Positions 1 to 8,901 of a DNA stretch of 64,000 nt are shown here, piece after piece. A program made the translations under genes and the position numbers. The stretch spans positions 1 to 64,000 of the forward strand of contig JARGNP010000008.1 of assembly GCA_029210265.1 (NCBI GenBank), written 5' to 3'. The stretch's first letter is position 1. Each line of letters opens with the position of its first letter. This DNA comes from Legionellaceae bacterium. GTDB taxonomy: Bacteria > Pseudomonadota > Gammaproteobacteria > Legionellales > Legionellaceae. Under the pieces are notes generated by a model that searched no databases, was not told where the DNA came from, and saw nothing but the letters and a program-made list of their open reading frames with translations.

Positions 1-40
1 AAAGCCCCTTAGGTTTATATAATCTAAGGGGCTTTTTTTT
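1..40 (+). terminator. Rho-independent terminator of a gene left of the window
   Basis: A 12-bp perfect stem (positions 1-12 pairing with 24-35) with an 11-nt loop is followed by a run of eight T (33-40). The stem begins with AAA, so weaker termination on the minus strand is also possible. It most likely ends the transcript of the unseen gene to the left. Confidence 0.85.
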
Positions 41-126
41 ACTTAAATTTTTATAATTATGTGGAATAAAATGATTGACTAGTATAAAATTGCATGCTTG
101 AGTCTTATTGTACGTGATGTTTTTTC

Positions 127-1674
127 ATGGAAGCTTTTGTCGTAAAACAATTCTTTAATTGCTTGTCAGACGCTCTTTCTTCAGAGCATCCAGGTGTTTT
201 CTTTTTTTCTGAAGAACTACAAGATAAGCTGTCTGAAATAGTTCCTGAACCTGCGAGTGGCACTCCAGAGCATGATATTTCTTATTTAGTGTATCGACTC
301 AAGCAACATGCTTTAGGAGTGCCAGTTCCTATTGATGGCAAAATAGGAAATAAGCTAGAAACACTGCTTCCTCACGCTTGTGATTTATTAGCAGAGCGCT
401 GGGAAGTGATTAAAAATACTTCAGAAGACTACACGCGTTGCTCGGTTGCTCAAAATCAGCTTGCGCTTACATTTGTTAAGCAACTGGCTAATTTTTCTTT
501 GCGATTATCGGCGTATGCACCTGAGTTGAAATCAGCAAATCAGCGATGGATGAAGGTTTTTTCAACTGACGGCGTAAAAACTGAGTTTAATATTTATGCT
601 TTGTTGATTCCAACATTGACCCAACGATTTGATCCGGTATCTAAAGATATTATTAGCAATTCTGATTTGCATCGCCTTATTTTGTCAGATGATGGGATGT
701 CACTCTTTTCATTAAAAAATAGTCAAGATTCGTTTGATCGCGGAGAAGGATTTTTTAATTTAGATGTATTTCCATCGCGATTTTTTACGTTATCAGAAAA
801 AAAACGCATAACAGATAAACCTGAGGAACTACAGCCGTTGGCTGCACGGTATTGGAGGGAGACTGATTATATTGTAACGTTGAGTAATCCTACACCGGCA
901 TTGGAAAGCACAACAAGAAATGTGATTTTACGTATGATTCAACGAGCTGAAGCGGTTGAATCTAATCCTGAGTTTAGTTTTGAAGCATTTAAAGAGAAAT
1001 ATTATATAAACAATCAACCTCTTACCGAGCAAGATATTCAGTACCTTTGCGATGATCATGAAGCAAGATATCGAGATGATTATCGTATAGATTCTCAACT
1101 CCGTGCTTCTACTAATGCTCATGACGACATAGACGAAGCGTCTCGCTTTGAATTAGATGTTGAGCGTTCTAAAATATCTTTTCGTGCTCAGCTTGATACA
1201 TCAGGAAGAGCTCAATCAGATCAAGTCTTGAATTTTTTAGCTTTAAAAACATGTCAAACGGAAATTGCTTGGATCACTGCCCAAATGCTTGGGTATTGCC
1301 ATCAGCTAGAAAAAAGTGATTCGTATGAATATCGACGATTGATGAACCAAGTTCTGTATGATGGCAAAACACAACCTAAAACATTTTCTTATTTAATAAA
1401 ATATGTTCGAAGTGGTTTTAATTGTTCTTCAGTGACTTTGCTGTCAGAGCTAGCGAGGCTGTTTAAACCGCAGCAACAACATAGTATCCCGACTACTCGG
1501 CCTCAAAATAGAACAGAAAGCAGGGCAATACCTATGGCATCTTCGGCGAGACCCAAAGGAGCGGGCATTTTGTCTTATTTTTACTCATCATCGACTGAAC
1601 CTAATTCAGTTGAGCCTACTTCAGTTGCTAACAAAATGGCCTACTCACCCGAGAGAGATAGCGGATTTATTTGA
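127..1674 (+). CDS. Unknown 515-aa protein, possible secreted effector
   Basis: I do not recognise a family. The protein has no signal peptide and no clear membrane segment. Most of it looks like a soluble helical protein. The last ~60 residues become polar and low in complexity, rich in Ser, Thr, Pro and Glu, and end with a mixed-charge tail (ERDSGFI). Such tails are often seen on Dot/Icm substrates, but that is only suggestive. No good Shine-Dalgarno sequence precedes the ATG at 127, so the start is uncertain. The gene stands alone between the upstream terminator and the prp operon, and no terminator follows it. Function unknown. Confidence 0.7.
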   Translation: MEAFVVKQFFNCLSDALSSEHPGVFFFSEELQDKLSEIVPEPASGTPEHDISYLVYRLKQHALGVPVPIDGKIGNKLETLLPHACDLLAERWEVIKNTSEDYTRCSVAQNQLALTFVKQLANFSLRLSAYAPELKSANQRWMKVFSTDGVKTEFNIYALLIPTLTQRFDPVSKDIISNSDLHRLILSDDGMSLFSLKNSQDSFDRGEGFFNLDVFPSRFFTLSEKKRITDKPEELQPLAARYWRETDYIVTLSNPTPALESTTRNVILRMIQRAEAVESNPEFSFEAFKEKYYINNQPLTEQDIQYLCDDHEARYRDDYRIDSQLRASTNAHDDIDEASRFELDVERSKISFRAQLDTSGRAQSDQVLNFLALKTCQTEIAWITAQMLGYCHQLEKSDSYEYRRLMNQVLYDGKTQPKTFSYLIKYVRSGFNCSSVTLLSELARLFKPQQQHSIPTTRPQNRTESRAIPMASSARPKGAGILSYFYSSSTEPNSVEPTSVANKMAYSPERDSGFI

Positions 1675-1766
1675 TCATTGTTTTAATACCGCTTGTCTCT
1701 AGGTATTGGACGTGCTAAAAAAATGAGAGCTTACTCGTATCTAATATCTAACAAGGAATGTTTGAT

Positions 1767-2651
1767 ATGGTTCATTCGAAAGGAACACAACTAAGAAAAC
1801 TGGTTGTTGAATCTAAATCCGTTCAATTACTGGGGGTTGTTAATGCCTATGCGGCTCGCTTGGCTGAAGCAGCCGGAGCGCAAGCTTTATATCTCTCAGG
1901 GGCTGGGGTTGCGAATGCCTCATATGGCTTGCCTGATTTGGGTATGACCGGTTTGTCTGAAGTGCTCGAAGATGTACGGCGCATCACTGATGCAACTTCA
2001 CTGCCTCTACTTGTTGATGTTGACACAGGTTTTGGACATCTTTTAAGTGTTGCTCGTACAGTGCAGTCCATGGAACGTGCAGGTGTTGCAGCGATTCATC
2101 TTGAAGATCAACACACAGCCAAGCGCTGCGGGCATCGACCCAATAAAACACTGATATCTCAGCAAGAAATGGGCGATCGTATTAAAGCTGCTGTGGATGC
2201 TCGATGTGATCCTAATTTTATTATTATGGCTCGAACCGATGCATATGCGGTCGATGGCATGCAGGCAGCTTTGGATCGCGCAGCTTACTGTGTGGAACTG
2301 GGTGCCGATATGGTCTTTCCTGAGTCGTTAACAACGTTAGATGAATATCGTATGTTTGTTCAGCACCTCCCCGTACCGATGCTTGCAAATATTACCGAGT
2401 TTGGTAAAACACCACTTTTTACACGTGAAGAGCTCGAGTCTGCCGGCGTTCAGTTAATTCTTTATCCACTCAGTGCTTTTCGAGCGATGGCCTTTGCCGC
2501 GCAGCACGTTTATCAAACCATTCTTCAAGAAGGCACACAGCAGTCGCTGCTCAAGCGCATGCAAACACGAAATGAATTGTACGATGTACTGGACTATCAA
2601 TCTTTCGAAGACAAATTAGATGCATGGAGCAATAATCATCATGAAAAATAA
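1767..2651 (+). CDS. prpB: 2-methylisocitrate lyase PrpB
   Basis: PrpB cleaves 2-methylisocitrate to pyruvate and succinate, the last step of the methylcitrate cycle for propionyl-CoA. The PEP mutase/isocitrate lyase-type barrel is recognisable, with the metal-binding DVDTGFG (about residues 84-90) and the signature KRCGH (119-123, catalytic Cys121). An ATG exists at 1758, but the AAGGA at 1753-1757 lies directly against it and is 9 nt from the ATG at 1767, so I chose 1767. The gene overlaps prpC by 11 nt and heads a prpB-prpC-prpD operon. A short inverted repeat (1685-1690/1702-1707) upstream could be an operator, but this is weak. Confidence 0.95.
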   Translation: MVHSKGTQLRKLVVESKSVQLLGVVNAYAARLAEAAGAQALYLSGAGVANASYGLPDLGMTGLSEVLEDVRRITDATSLPLLVDVDTGFGHLLSVARTVQSMERAGVAAIHLEDQHTAKRCGHRPNKTLISQQEMGDRIKAAVDARCDPNFIIMARTDAYAVDGMQAALDRAAYCVELGADMVFPESLTTLDEYRMFVQHLPVPMLANITEFGKTPLFTREELESAGVQLILYPLSAFRAMAFAAQHVYQTILQEGTQQSLLKRMQTRNELYDVLDYQSFEDKLDAWSNNHHEK

Positions 2652-3771
2652 AACAGAAGGACTGGCAGGTGTGGTTGCTGGAGAATCCGCCATTGCAACC
2701 GTAGGTCAAGCCGGAGAAGGTCTCAATTATCGCGGTTATTCCGTTGATGATTTAGCCAAACATAGTACGTTTGAAGAAGTCGCTTTTTTGCTTTTACGAG
2801 GCTATTTACCAACGCAACCCGAACTAGAAATTTACACTAATCACCTGATTAAGCTTCGAGCTTTACCAAAAGATTTGATAAAACTTTTGCATTTAATTCC
2901 CAAAAATACGCATCCGATGGATGTCTTGAGAACGGCTTGTTCTTTTTTGGGAAATCTTGAGCCTGAAGCACGTAATTTTTCAAATCAGGCTGAAATTGCT
3001 GATCGTCTTTTAGCGCTTTTTCCAGGAATTTTATGTACCTGGTATGTTTATCATTTTGATAATAAGCGTATTATTAACGGTCAAAGTGAAGAAACAAGCG
3101 TAGGCGGGCACTTTTTAGCATTATTACACGGTAAGACGCCAGATAATTTAGCTCGAGACATGATGAATGTCTCGCTTATTCTTTATGCCGAACATGAGTT
3201 TAATGCTTCAACCTTCGCAGCACGTGTTACAGCAGCAACGCTATCCGATTTTTATTCTTGCATGACCAGCGCAATAGGTACGTTGCGTGGACCTCTTCAT
3301 GGTGGTGCTAACGAAGCGGCCATGGAACTTATCGAGCGTTTTAATACACCAGACGAAGCAGAACAAGAACTTCGTCACATGTTAAAAAATAAAGCCAAAG
3401 TTATGGGTTTTGGGCATCGTGTTTATACCACATGCGATCCTCGTTCAGATATTATTAAAGCGTGGTCAAAGCGTTTATCTGAATCCGTGGGGGATAACGT
3501 GCTTTATCCCGTGTCTGAGCGTATTGAATCGGTGATGTGGTCCGAAAAAAAGCTTTTCCCGAACGTCGATTTTTATAGTGCTTCGGCTTACCACTTGGCA
3601 GGTATTCCCACGGGATTATTTACACCTCTTTTTGTGATTTCGAGAATCACGGGATGGTCGGCACATGTGTTTGAGCAGCGTGCAGATAATCGATTGATTC
3701 GTCCAGCTTCAATTTATACAGGACCTGAGGCACGTTCGTTTGTACCCATGGAGGCGCGTGATGAACGTTGA
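2641..3771 (+). CDS. prpC: 2-methylcitrate synthase PrpC
   Basis: PrpC condenses propionyl-CoA with oxaloacetate to 2-methylcitrate. The citrate-synthase fold is shown by the catalytic His in GPLHGGANEAA (about His220), His259 in GFGHRVY, and Asp310 in the NVDFYSA segment. At 376 aa it has the short, PrpC-like length rather than the longer GltA type. An in-frame ATG at 2620 lies inside prpB. The ATG at 2641, 11 nt after GGAG, gives the usual N-terminus and is preferred. The 3' end overlaps prpD by 11 nt, so the two are probably translationally coupled. Confidence 0.95.
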   Translation: MKNKTEGLAGVVAGESAIATVGQAGEGLNYRGYSVDDLAKHSTFEEVAFLLLRGYLPTQPELEIYTNHLIKLRALPKDLIKLLHLIPKNTHPMDVLRTACSFLGNLEPEARNFSNQAEIADRLLALFPGILCTWYVYHFDNKRIINGQSEETSVGGHFLALLHGKTPDNLARDMMNVSLILYAEHEFNASTFAARVTAATLSDFYSCMTSAIGTLRGPLHGGANEAAMELIERFNTPDEAEQELRHMLKNKAKVMGFGHRVYTTCDPRSDIIKAWSKRLSESVGDNVLYPVSERIESVMWSEKKLFPNVDFYSASAYHLAGIPTGLFTPLFVISRITGWSAHVFEQRADNRLIRPASIYTGPEARSFVPMEARDER

Positions 3772-5221
3772 AACTGCTGAAACTGTCGAAACGAATTTAA
3801 AACCTGATTACGACACGGTTATTCAAGATATTGCATCTTATGTTCTGGATGCAACGCCAGCGAGCGATGAAGCCTATGAAACAGCGCGCCTTTGTCTCAT
3901 GGACGCATTGGGTTGTGCGATGTTGGCACTAAACTTTCAAGAGTGCACAAAGCTACTAGGACCTGTAGTGCCAGGTGCTTTGTTACCAGGCGGCGCACGC
4001 GTGCCAGGTACCGCTTATGAGCTGGATCCTATTCAGGCGGCGTTTAATATTGGCACGATGATACGCTGGCTGGATTTTAACGACACCTGGCTTGCTGCTG
4101 AATGGGGCCATCCTTCGGATAATTTGGGTGCGATTTTAGCCGTTACGGATTATGTGAGTCGGCAGCGTGTGGCAAGCGGAGATGCGCCGTTTTGTATGCG
4201 TGATGTATTAAGCGCGATGATCAAAGCTTACGAAATCCAGGGTATTTTAGCGCTTGAGAATAGCTTTAATCGCCAGGGTTTGGATCACGTTATTTTAGTG
4301 AAAGCTGCAAGTGCTGCCGTGGTTGGGATGCTTTTAGGTGCGAATCATGAGCAAATCGAACGTACGTTATCTCAGGTTTTTGTTGATGGTCAAAGCTTAC
4401 GAACGTATCGCCATGCACCGAATGCAGGTTCACGTAAGTCATGGGCTGCGGGAGATGCAACGGCACGTGCGGTACGCCTTGCCTTACTGACAAATGTAGG
4501 TGAAATGGGTTATCCAAGCGCCCTCACAGCGAAGCAGTGGGGTTTTTATGATGTGAGCATGGCACAGAAGCCTTTTCAATTTCAGCGCGCTTACAGCAGC
4601 TATGTGATGGAAAATATTTTATTTAAACTTTCATATCCAGCCGAATTTCATGCCCAGACCGCGGTTGAATGTGCCGTTCAACTTCATCCTTTGGTACGGG
4701 ATAGGTTAGATAATATTGAGCGTATTGATCTCACCACGCATGAATCAGCGATTCGTATTATCAGTAAAGAAGGCGCGTTGCACAACCCAGCTGATCGTGA
4801 CCACTGCTTGCAATACATGGTTGCCGTGGCACTTTTAAACGGGACCCTGTGTGCGGAAGATTATGAAGATGAAGCCGCAGCTGATGCTCGTATTGATGTC
4901 TTACGTTCAAAAATGCAGGTCTCTGAGTCAGCTGAGTTTTCACGTGATTATCATGCGCCTCATAAACGTTCGATTGCGAACAGCATCCAAATCTTTTTTA
5001 GTTCTGGAGAGAGCAGCGAATGTGTCACGATTGAATACCCATTGGGGCATCGACGCCGTCGAGAAGAAGGAAAGCCGGTTCTATTGGGTAAATTTCAGCG
5101 TAATTTAAACACGCAATTTTCAGACGCCAAAACCAATATTATTTTAGGCACCATGAACGAAGCTGAGCGCTTGCTCGCCATGTCGGTGCCTGATTTTATG
5201 GCGATGTGGTGTGTTGGCTAA
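3761..5221 (+). CDS. prpD: 2-methylcitrate dehydratase PrpD
   Basis: PrpD dehydrates 2-methylcitrate to 2-methyl-cis-aconitate in the cytoplasm (MmgE/PrpD family). Full-length similarity is clear, including the region around WLDFNDTWLAAEWGHPSDN (near residues 103-121). The frame is open from a TTG at 3740, but GGAGG at 3750-3754 sits 6 nt before the ATG at 3761, which I take as the start (486 aa). It is the last gene of the operon. No acnD or prpF follows, so this is the PrpD rather than the AcnD/PrpF variant. A housekeeping aconitase must rehydrate the product. Confidence 0.95.
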   Translation: MNVETAETVETNLKPDYDTVIQDIASYVLDATPASDEAYETARLCLMDALGCAMLALNFQECTKLLGPVVPGALLPGGARVPGTAYELDPIQAAFNIGTMIRWLDFNDTWLAAEWGHPSDNLGAILAVTDYVSRQRVASGDAPFCMRDVLSAMIKAYEIQGILALENSFNRQGLDHVILVKAASAAVVGMLLGANHEQIERTLSQVFVDGQSLRTYRHAPNAGSRKSWAAGDATARAVRLALLTNVGEMGYPSALTAKQWGFYDVSMAQKPFQFQRAYSSYVMENILFKLSYPAEFHAQTAVECAVQLHPLVRDRLDNIERIDLTTHESAIRIISKEGALHNPADRDHCLQYMVAVALLNGTLCAEDYEDEAAADARIDVLRSKMQVSESAEFSRDYHAPHKRSIANSIQIFFSSGESSECVTIEYPLGHRRRREEGKPVLLGKFQRNLNTQFSDAKTNIILGTMNEAERLLAMSVPDFMAMWCVG

Positions 5222-5228
5222 GTCTAGA

Positions 5229-6038
5229 TTAAAGCCGTCGCTGAATATTGCATTTAGCCATGATTTTTGTTGAAATTTCTTCAATAGAATAGCTGGTTGA
5301 ATTCAAATAAGGAATGCCTTCAGAGCGATACAACTGCTCGATTTTATTGACTTCTAATCGACACTGGTTCGATGAGGCATACTGGCTGTTTGGGCGGCGA
5401 CCTGTTCGAATGTGCTCTAAGCGTTTAGCGTCGATGGTGAGTCCAAAGAGTTTGTTTCGGTAGGGTTTGAGTGCTTTCGGGAGCTCAAATCCTGAAATAT
5501 CTCCATCTGTAAACGGATAGTTAGCAGCAAACACACCAAATTGTAATGCCATATATAAACAGCATGGCGTTTTTCCTGAGCGTGATACACCCACTAAAAT
5601 AACGTCGGCTTTTTCATAGCCTTTGAATTTAATTCCATCGTCATAATCTAATGCAAAATTGATGGCGTCAATGCGATGATCATAAGTTTTGACATTTGCG
5701 ACAGCATGAGTTTTACCTACGGTATAAGATGATTTTTCACCGAGTTCTTGTTCGAGTGGGTTTAAAAACGTTCCGAATAAATCCAGCACACAGGCATTTG
5801 ATTTTTTGATGCAAGCGCTAATTTCAGGATCAATCAACGTGATGAATACAATCGGTTTATGTTCAACGGCACAGGCATTAATTCTGGCTACCATGGCATC
5901 TGCTTTTTTAAGCGTATCTAGATAGGGGATGGTTTCTTTTTCAAACGTCACATCTTCGAATTGTGTTAACAAACTATGTCCAAGTGACTCGACCGTAAGT
6001 CCCGTTCTATCTGAAATCATGAATGCAAAACGTTTCAT
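5229..6038 (-). CDS. ppsR: PEP synthase regulatory protein (kinase/pyrophosphorylase, DUF299)
   Basis: PpsR-family enzymes switch PEP synthase off by ADP-dependent phosphorylation of a threonine and on again by Pi-dependent dephosphorylation. The family P-loop GVSRSGKT is at residues 150-157, and the N-terminal ISDRTGLT motif is present. The length of 269 aa fits (E. coli 277). It is convergent to prpD with only 7 bp between stop codons. Propionate oxidation delivers pyruvate, and PEP synthase is the route from pyruvate into gluconeogenesis. The adjacency therefore makes metabolic sense, though shared regulation is an inference. Confidence 0.93.
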   Translation of the reverse strand: MKRFAFMISDRTGLTVESLGHSLLTQFEDVTFEKETIPYLDTLKKADAMVARINACAVEHKPIVFITLIDPEISACIKKSNACVLDLFGTFLNPLEQELGEKSSYTVGKTHAVANVKTYDHRIDAINFALDYDDGIKFKGYEKADVILVGVSRSGKTPCCLYMALQFGVFAANYPFTDGDISGFELPKALKPYRNKLFGLTIDAKRLEHIRTGRRPNSQYASSNQCRLEVNKIEQLYRSEGIPYLNSTSYSIEEISTKIMAKCNIQRRL

Positions 6039-6184
6039 AAATATCTCATGCCTTATTATTTATTCTTATCGAAATTAAAGCATCCCAACACCGGTTGGTA
6101 CAAGCATTAAAATATCAAACACTAGAAAGTGGTTGTTTTTTAGCCTATATATAAAGGTAGTGTTTATAAAAAGGTGCTTGTGTT

Positions 6185-7240
6185 ATGAAATATATCAATG
6201 GCGTGCCTGGTGATGCTGAAAGCGTTGAGACAGACAGCACGCGTTCCTTATCGGATTCAGATGGTGAGTCAGTCACTGATTCAGTCGATGAAAATCTTGA
6301 AAAAGCAACTGTAGCTTCATCGGTAGGTTTTTTTAAAGCCAAACCTACCAAGTTACGTCTGCAACGTAGTGATGCTTACGAGCGAGAAGATGTAACTGAA
6401 CGACTTGCGGCCATTCATCAAGAAAAAGAAGTCAATCTCAAGTATATCGATACAAATCGAAAAGAGTTGTATGCACATCAAGAAAAAAACAAGGAATTAT
6501 TAAAAACAATCATTCAAGTGGTCGATCTGATAAATACAAAAAAAGAAGAGAATAAAGCGCTTCATACCGCAGAGACAGCACAAAGAATAATTATAGGACC
6601 CATGCATGAGAATATAGAGAATGTTTCTTTTCTAGAGCCTGTATGGTCAGCAATCTATCATATATTTGGTTGGAAGACTGCGCATGAAACTTTGTGTGAA
6701 AGAAGAAATGAAATCTCTTCTAAGATGAAGGCAATGCGAGACACGATCAAGGTGAATATAACAGAAATCAGTGAGGCCGAGCAAAAGCAATCAAACTATG
6801 CAAAACGCAGTAGCGTGCAGGAAGGGCTTATCATAGTAACTGAAAAATACATCATAGAGTATGAAGATAAAAACGCTCAACTTGAAAAAGAAGAAGCAGA
6901 TTTAATTAAAAAGCTGCCTTTATTCAAAGATAAACAAAACGAATTTGATCGTGCGATTAAGGTGATGATTCTTTCATGTAAGCAACTCACTGAGCCAAGT
7001 ATGTTATCAAAAATGCAACGCAAAAAAGCTCTTCCAAACGTGCAAGCTGTTGCACAGGCGTTATCTGATTTTTTAAAAACGCCAACAGAATCCACGCAGA
7101 AGGAGTTGGCAACGAGTATCAATCATAATCCAGCGTACACAGAAGAACCCAAGCTTCAAAAACTGCTCGAAGAAGCCAGTGGCTATTATAGCGAAATCGG
7201 TGAAATGCTTGATCGTGATGAAGCAAGGCCGAATATGTAA
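6185..7240 (+). CDS. Coiled-coil protein of unknown function, effector candidate
   Basis: No family recognised (351 aa). The first ~45 residues are very acidic and rich in Ser/Thr/Asp. They are followed by long amphipathic heptad stretches rich in Glu and Lys (about 75-130 and 175-265) that predict coiled coils, separated by a hydrophobic patch near 155-165 (PVWSAIYHIFGW). There is no signal peptide. The start is good: AAGGTG lies 8 nt before the ATG. It stands alone between ppsR and murJ. An acidic Ser-rich head plus coiled coils without bacterial housekeeping homology is a common look for intracellular-pathogen effectors. That is inference only. Confidence 0.7.
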   Translation: MKYINGVPGDAESVETDSTRSLSDSDGESVTDSVDENLEKATVASSVGFFKAKPTKLRLQRSDAYEREDVTERLAAIHQEKEVNLKYIDTNRKELYAHQEKNKELLKTIIQVVDLINTKKEENKALHTAETAQRIIIGPMHENIENVSFLEPVWSAIYHIFGWKTAHETLCERRNEISSKMKAMRDTIKVNITEISEAEQKQSNYAKRSSVQEGLIIVTEKYIIEYEDKNAQLEKEEADLIKKLPLFKDKQNEFDRAIKVMILSCKQLTEPSMLSKMQRKKALPNVQAVAQALSDFLKTPTESTQKELATSINHNPAYTEEPKLQKLLEEASGYYSEIGEMLDRDEARPNM

Positions 7241-7317
7241 TTTGTAAAAGGTGCTGCACCTTCTTCATCTTTCCGATAAGATACTCGACATACTTTATTT
7301 CTGTGATTTTATAGACC

Positions 7318-8901
7318 ATGCCTGCTTCTGCTTCAGCTGATGCTATTACTCAAAAAAAGCGAGGCTTGCTTCGCTCGACCTCTCTTGTTTCATGTATGAC
7401 CTTTCTTTCGCGGATTATGGGTTTTGCACGCGATATGGTGTTTGCGCAAGCCTTTGGTGCACAGGCTGGTATGGATGCGTTTATTATTGCCTTTAAAATT
7501 CCGAATTTTATGCGTCGTTTGTTTGCCGAAGGAGCGTTTTCACAAGCCTTTGTGCCTGTTCTGAGCGAGTATCAAACCAATCGTGCTGTGGATGATGTGC
7601 GGCTATTTTTAGCACGCGTCGCCGGTAATTTGGGTTTGGTATTGTTAGGTGTGGTTATTGTTGCCGAATTGATTGCGCCAGGCATTATTTTTGTGTTTGC
7701 ACCAGGATTTGGTGAGGATGCCTCGCGAACCTTGCTTGCAACAGAAATGCTACGTATCACGCTGCCTTATTTAATGCTGATTTCGCTCACGGCAATGGCC
7801 GGCGCTGTTTTGAATACGTATGGGTATTTTGGTGTACCGGCTTTGACACCTGTTTTACTTAATATTTGCCTAATTTTTGCAGCACTCTATGTGGGGCCGC
7901 ATCTTTCTGTACCGATTAAGGCTCTGGCTTGGGGCGTGTTGATTGGCGGTGGTGTGCAACTGCTTGTGCAAATTCCTTTTCTTGCGCAGCATCGTTTTTT
8001 AATGCGTCCACGTGTGATGTTCAAAGACCCTGGGGTTTTACGCGTTTTAAAACTCATGCTTCCGGCTTTGTTTGGTGTGTCGATTGCACAAATTAATTTG
8101 CTGATCGATACGATTTTTGCTTCGTTTTTACAGGTCGGTAGTGTGACCTGGTTATTTTATACGGATAGGTTAGTTGATTTTCCGTTAGGTGTGTTTGGTG
8201 TTGCTATCGCCACGGTTATTTTGCCGCATTTATCACGGAAGCATGTTGAAGCTGACGGTGAATATTTTTCAAAATCGATCGATTGGGCGCTTCGATTGTT
8301 ACTTTTAATTGGTGTGCCTTCTGCGATTGGTTTGGTGCTATTTGGTATGCCGCTTTTAGCGAGCTTTTTTGGGCACGGCGCGTTTAAAGCGATTGATGTA
8401 TTACAAACGCAGAAAAGCTTGATGACGTTGGGGCTTGGTGTGCCAGCGTTTATGATGGTTAAAGTTTTAGCGCCTGGATTTTATGCACAACAAGATATTA
8501 GAACGCCGGTTAAAGTCGGTGCGTATTGCATGCTTGTAAACACGGTATTATGCGCTATCTTTATTTGGCCTTTAGCGCATGCGGGCTTAACGCTTGCTTC
8601 CGCTTTGGCCGGTTATGCGAATGCCGGAACGTTGTTTGTGCTCTTGTGGAAACGGGGTGTTTATCGCCCATCGCCGGGTTGGAAGACGTTTTTCTGGCAA
8701 ATGTTTGTTGCCAACGCAGCTTTGGTTATTTATTTACTTTGTGCGGCGGGTGATATTACCGAGTGGATGGATCGAGCCATGGGGGGGCGCTTTTTGCACT
8801 TGCTCATCCATGTTTTCTTTGCTTTTATAGTGTATGTGTTGTGTCTTGGTTTAACCGGCGTGCGGTTCAAGCAATTCCGCGGTCATTTTTTGGAGAAATA
8901 A
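7318..8901 (+). CDS. murJ: Lipid II flippase MurJ
   Basis: MurJ moves lipid II across the inner membrane for peptidoglycan synthesis. The protein has about 14 hydrophobic segments and the family's N-terminal signature (SRIMGFARD, DAFIIAFKIPNFMRRLFAEGAF split around residues 30-70), with the conserved Arg and Asp residues. 527 aa is a normal length. There is no clear Shine-Dalgarno before the ATG at 7318. The stop codon overlaps the next gene's ATG by one base (TAATG), so murJ and the aminopeptidase gene are one transcription unit. Confidence 0.95.
   Translation: MPASASADAITQKKRGLLRSTSLVSCMTFLSRIMGFARDMVFAQAFGAQAGMDAFIIAFKIPNFMRRLFAEGAFSQAFVPVLSEYQTNRAVDDVRLFLARVAGNLGLVLLGVVIVAELIAPGIIFVFAPGFGEDASRTLLATEMLRITLPYLMLISLTAMAGAVLNTYGYFGVPALTPVLLNICLIFAALYVGPHLSVPIKALAWGVLIGGGVQLLVQIPFLAQHRFLMRPRVMFKDPGVLRVLKLMLPALFGVSIAQINLLIDTIFASFLQVGSVTWLFYTDRLVDFPLGVFGVAIATVILPHLSRKHVEADGEYFSKSIDWALRLLLLIGVPSAIGLVLFGMPLLASFFGHGAFKAIDVLQTQKSLMTLGLGVPAFMMVKVLAPGFYAQQDIRTPVKVGAYCMLVNTVLCAIFIWPLAHAGLTLASALAGYANAGTLFVLLWKRGVYRPSPGWKTFFWQMFVANAALVIYLLCAAGDITEWMDRAMGGRFLHLLIHVFFAFIVYVLCLGLTGVRFKQFRGHFLEK

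Noticed and set aside
6160..7256. Shared 10-mer AAAAGGTGCT at both ends of the coiled-coil gene as a fourth flanking repeat
   Set aside because: Ten bases in AT-rich DNA, one of them part of a Shine-Dalgarno; no extension on either side. Not above chance.
8763..8900. Long N-terminal extension of the PepB-like aminopeptidase
   Set aside because: The extension only reads through the end of murJ. The ATG at 8901 with GGAG is the natural start.
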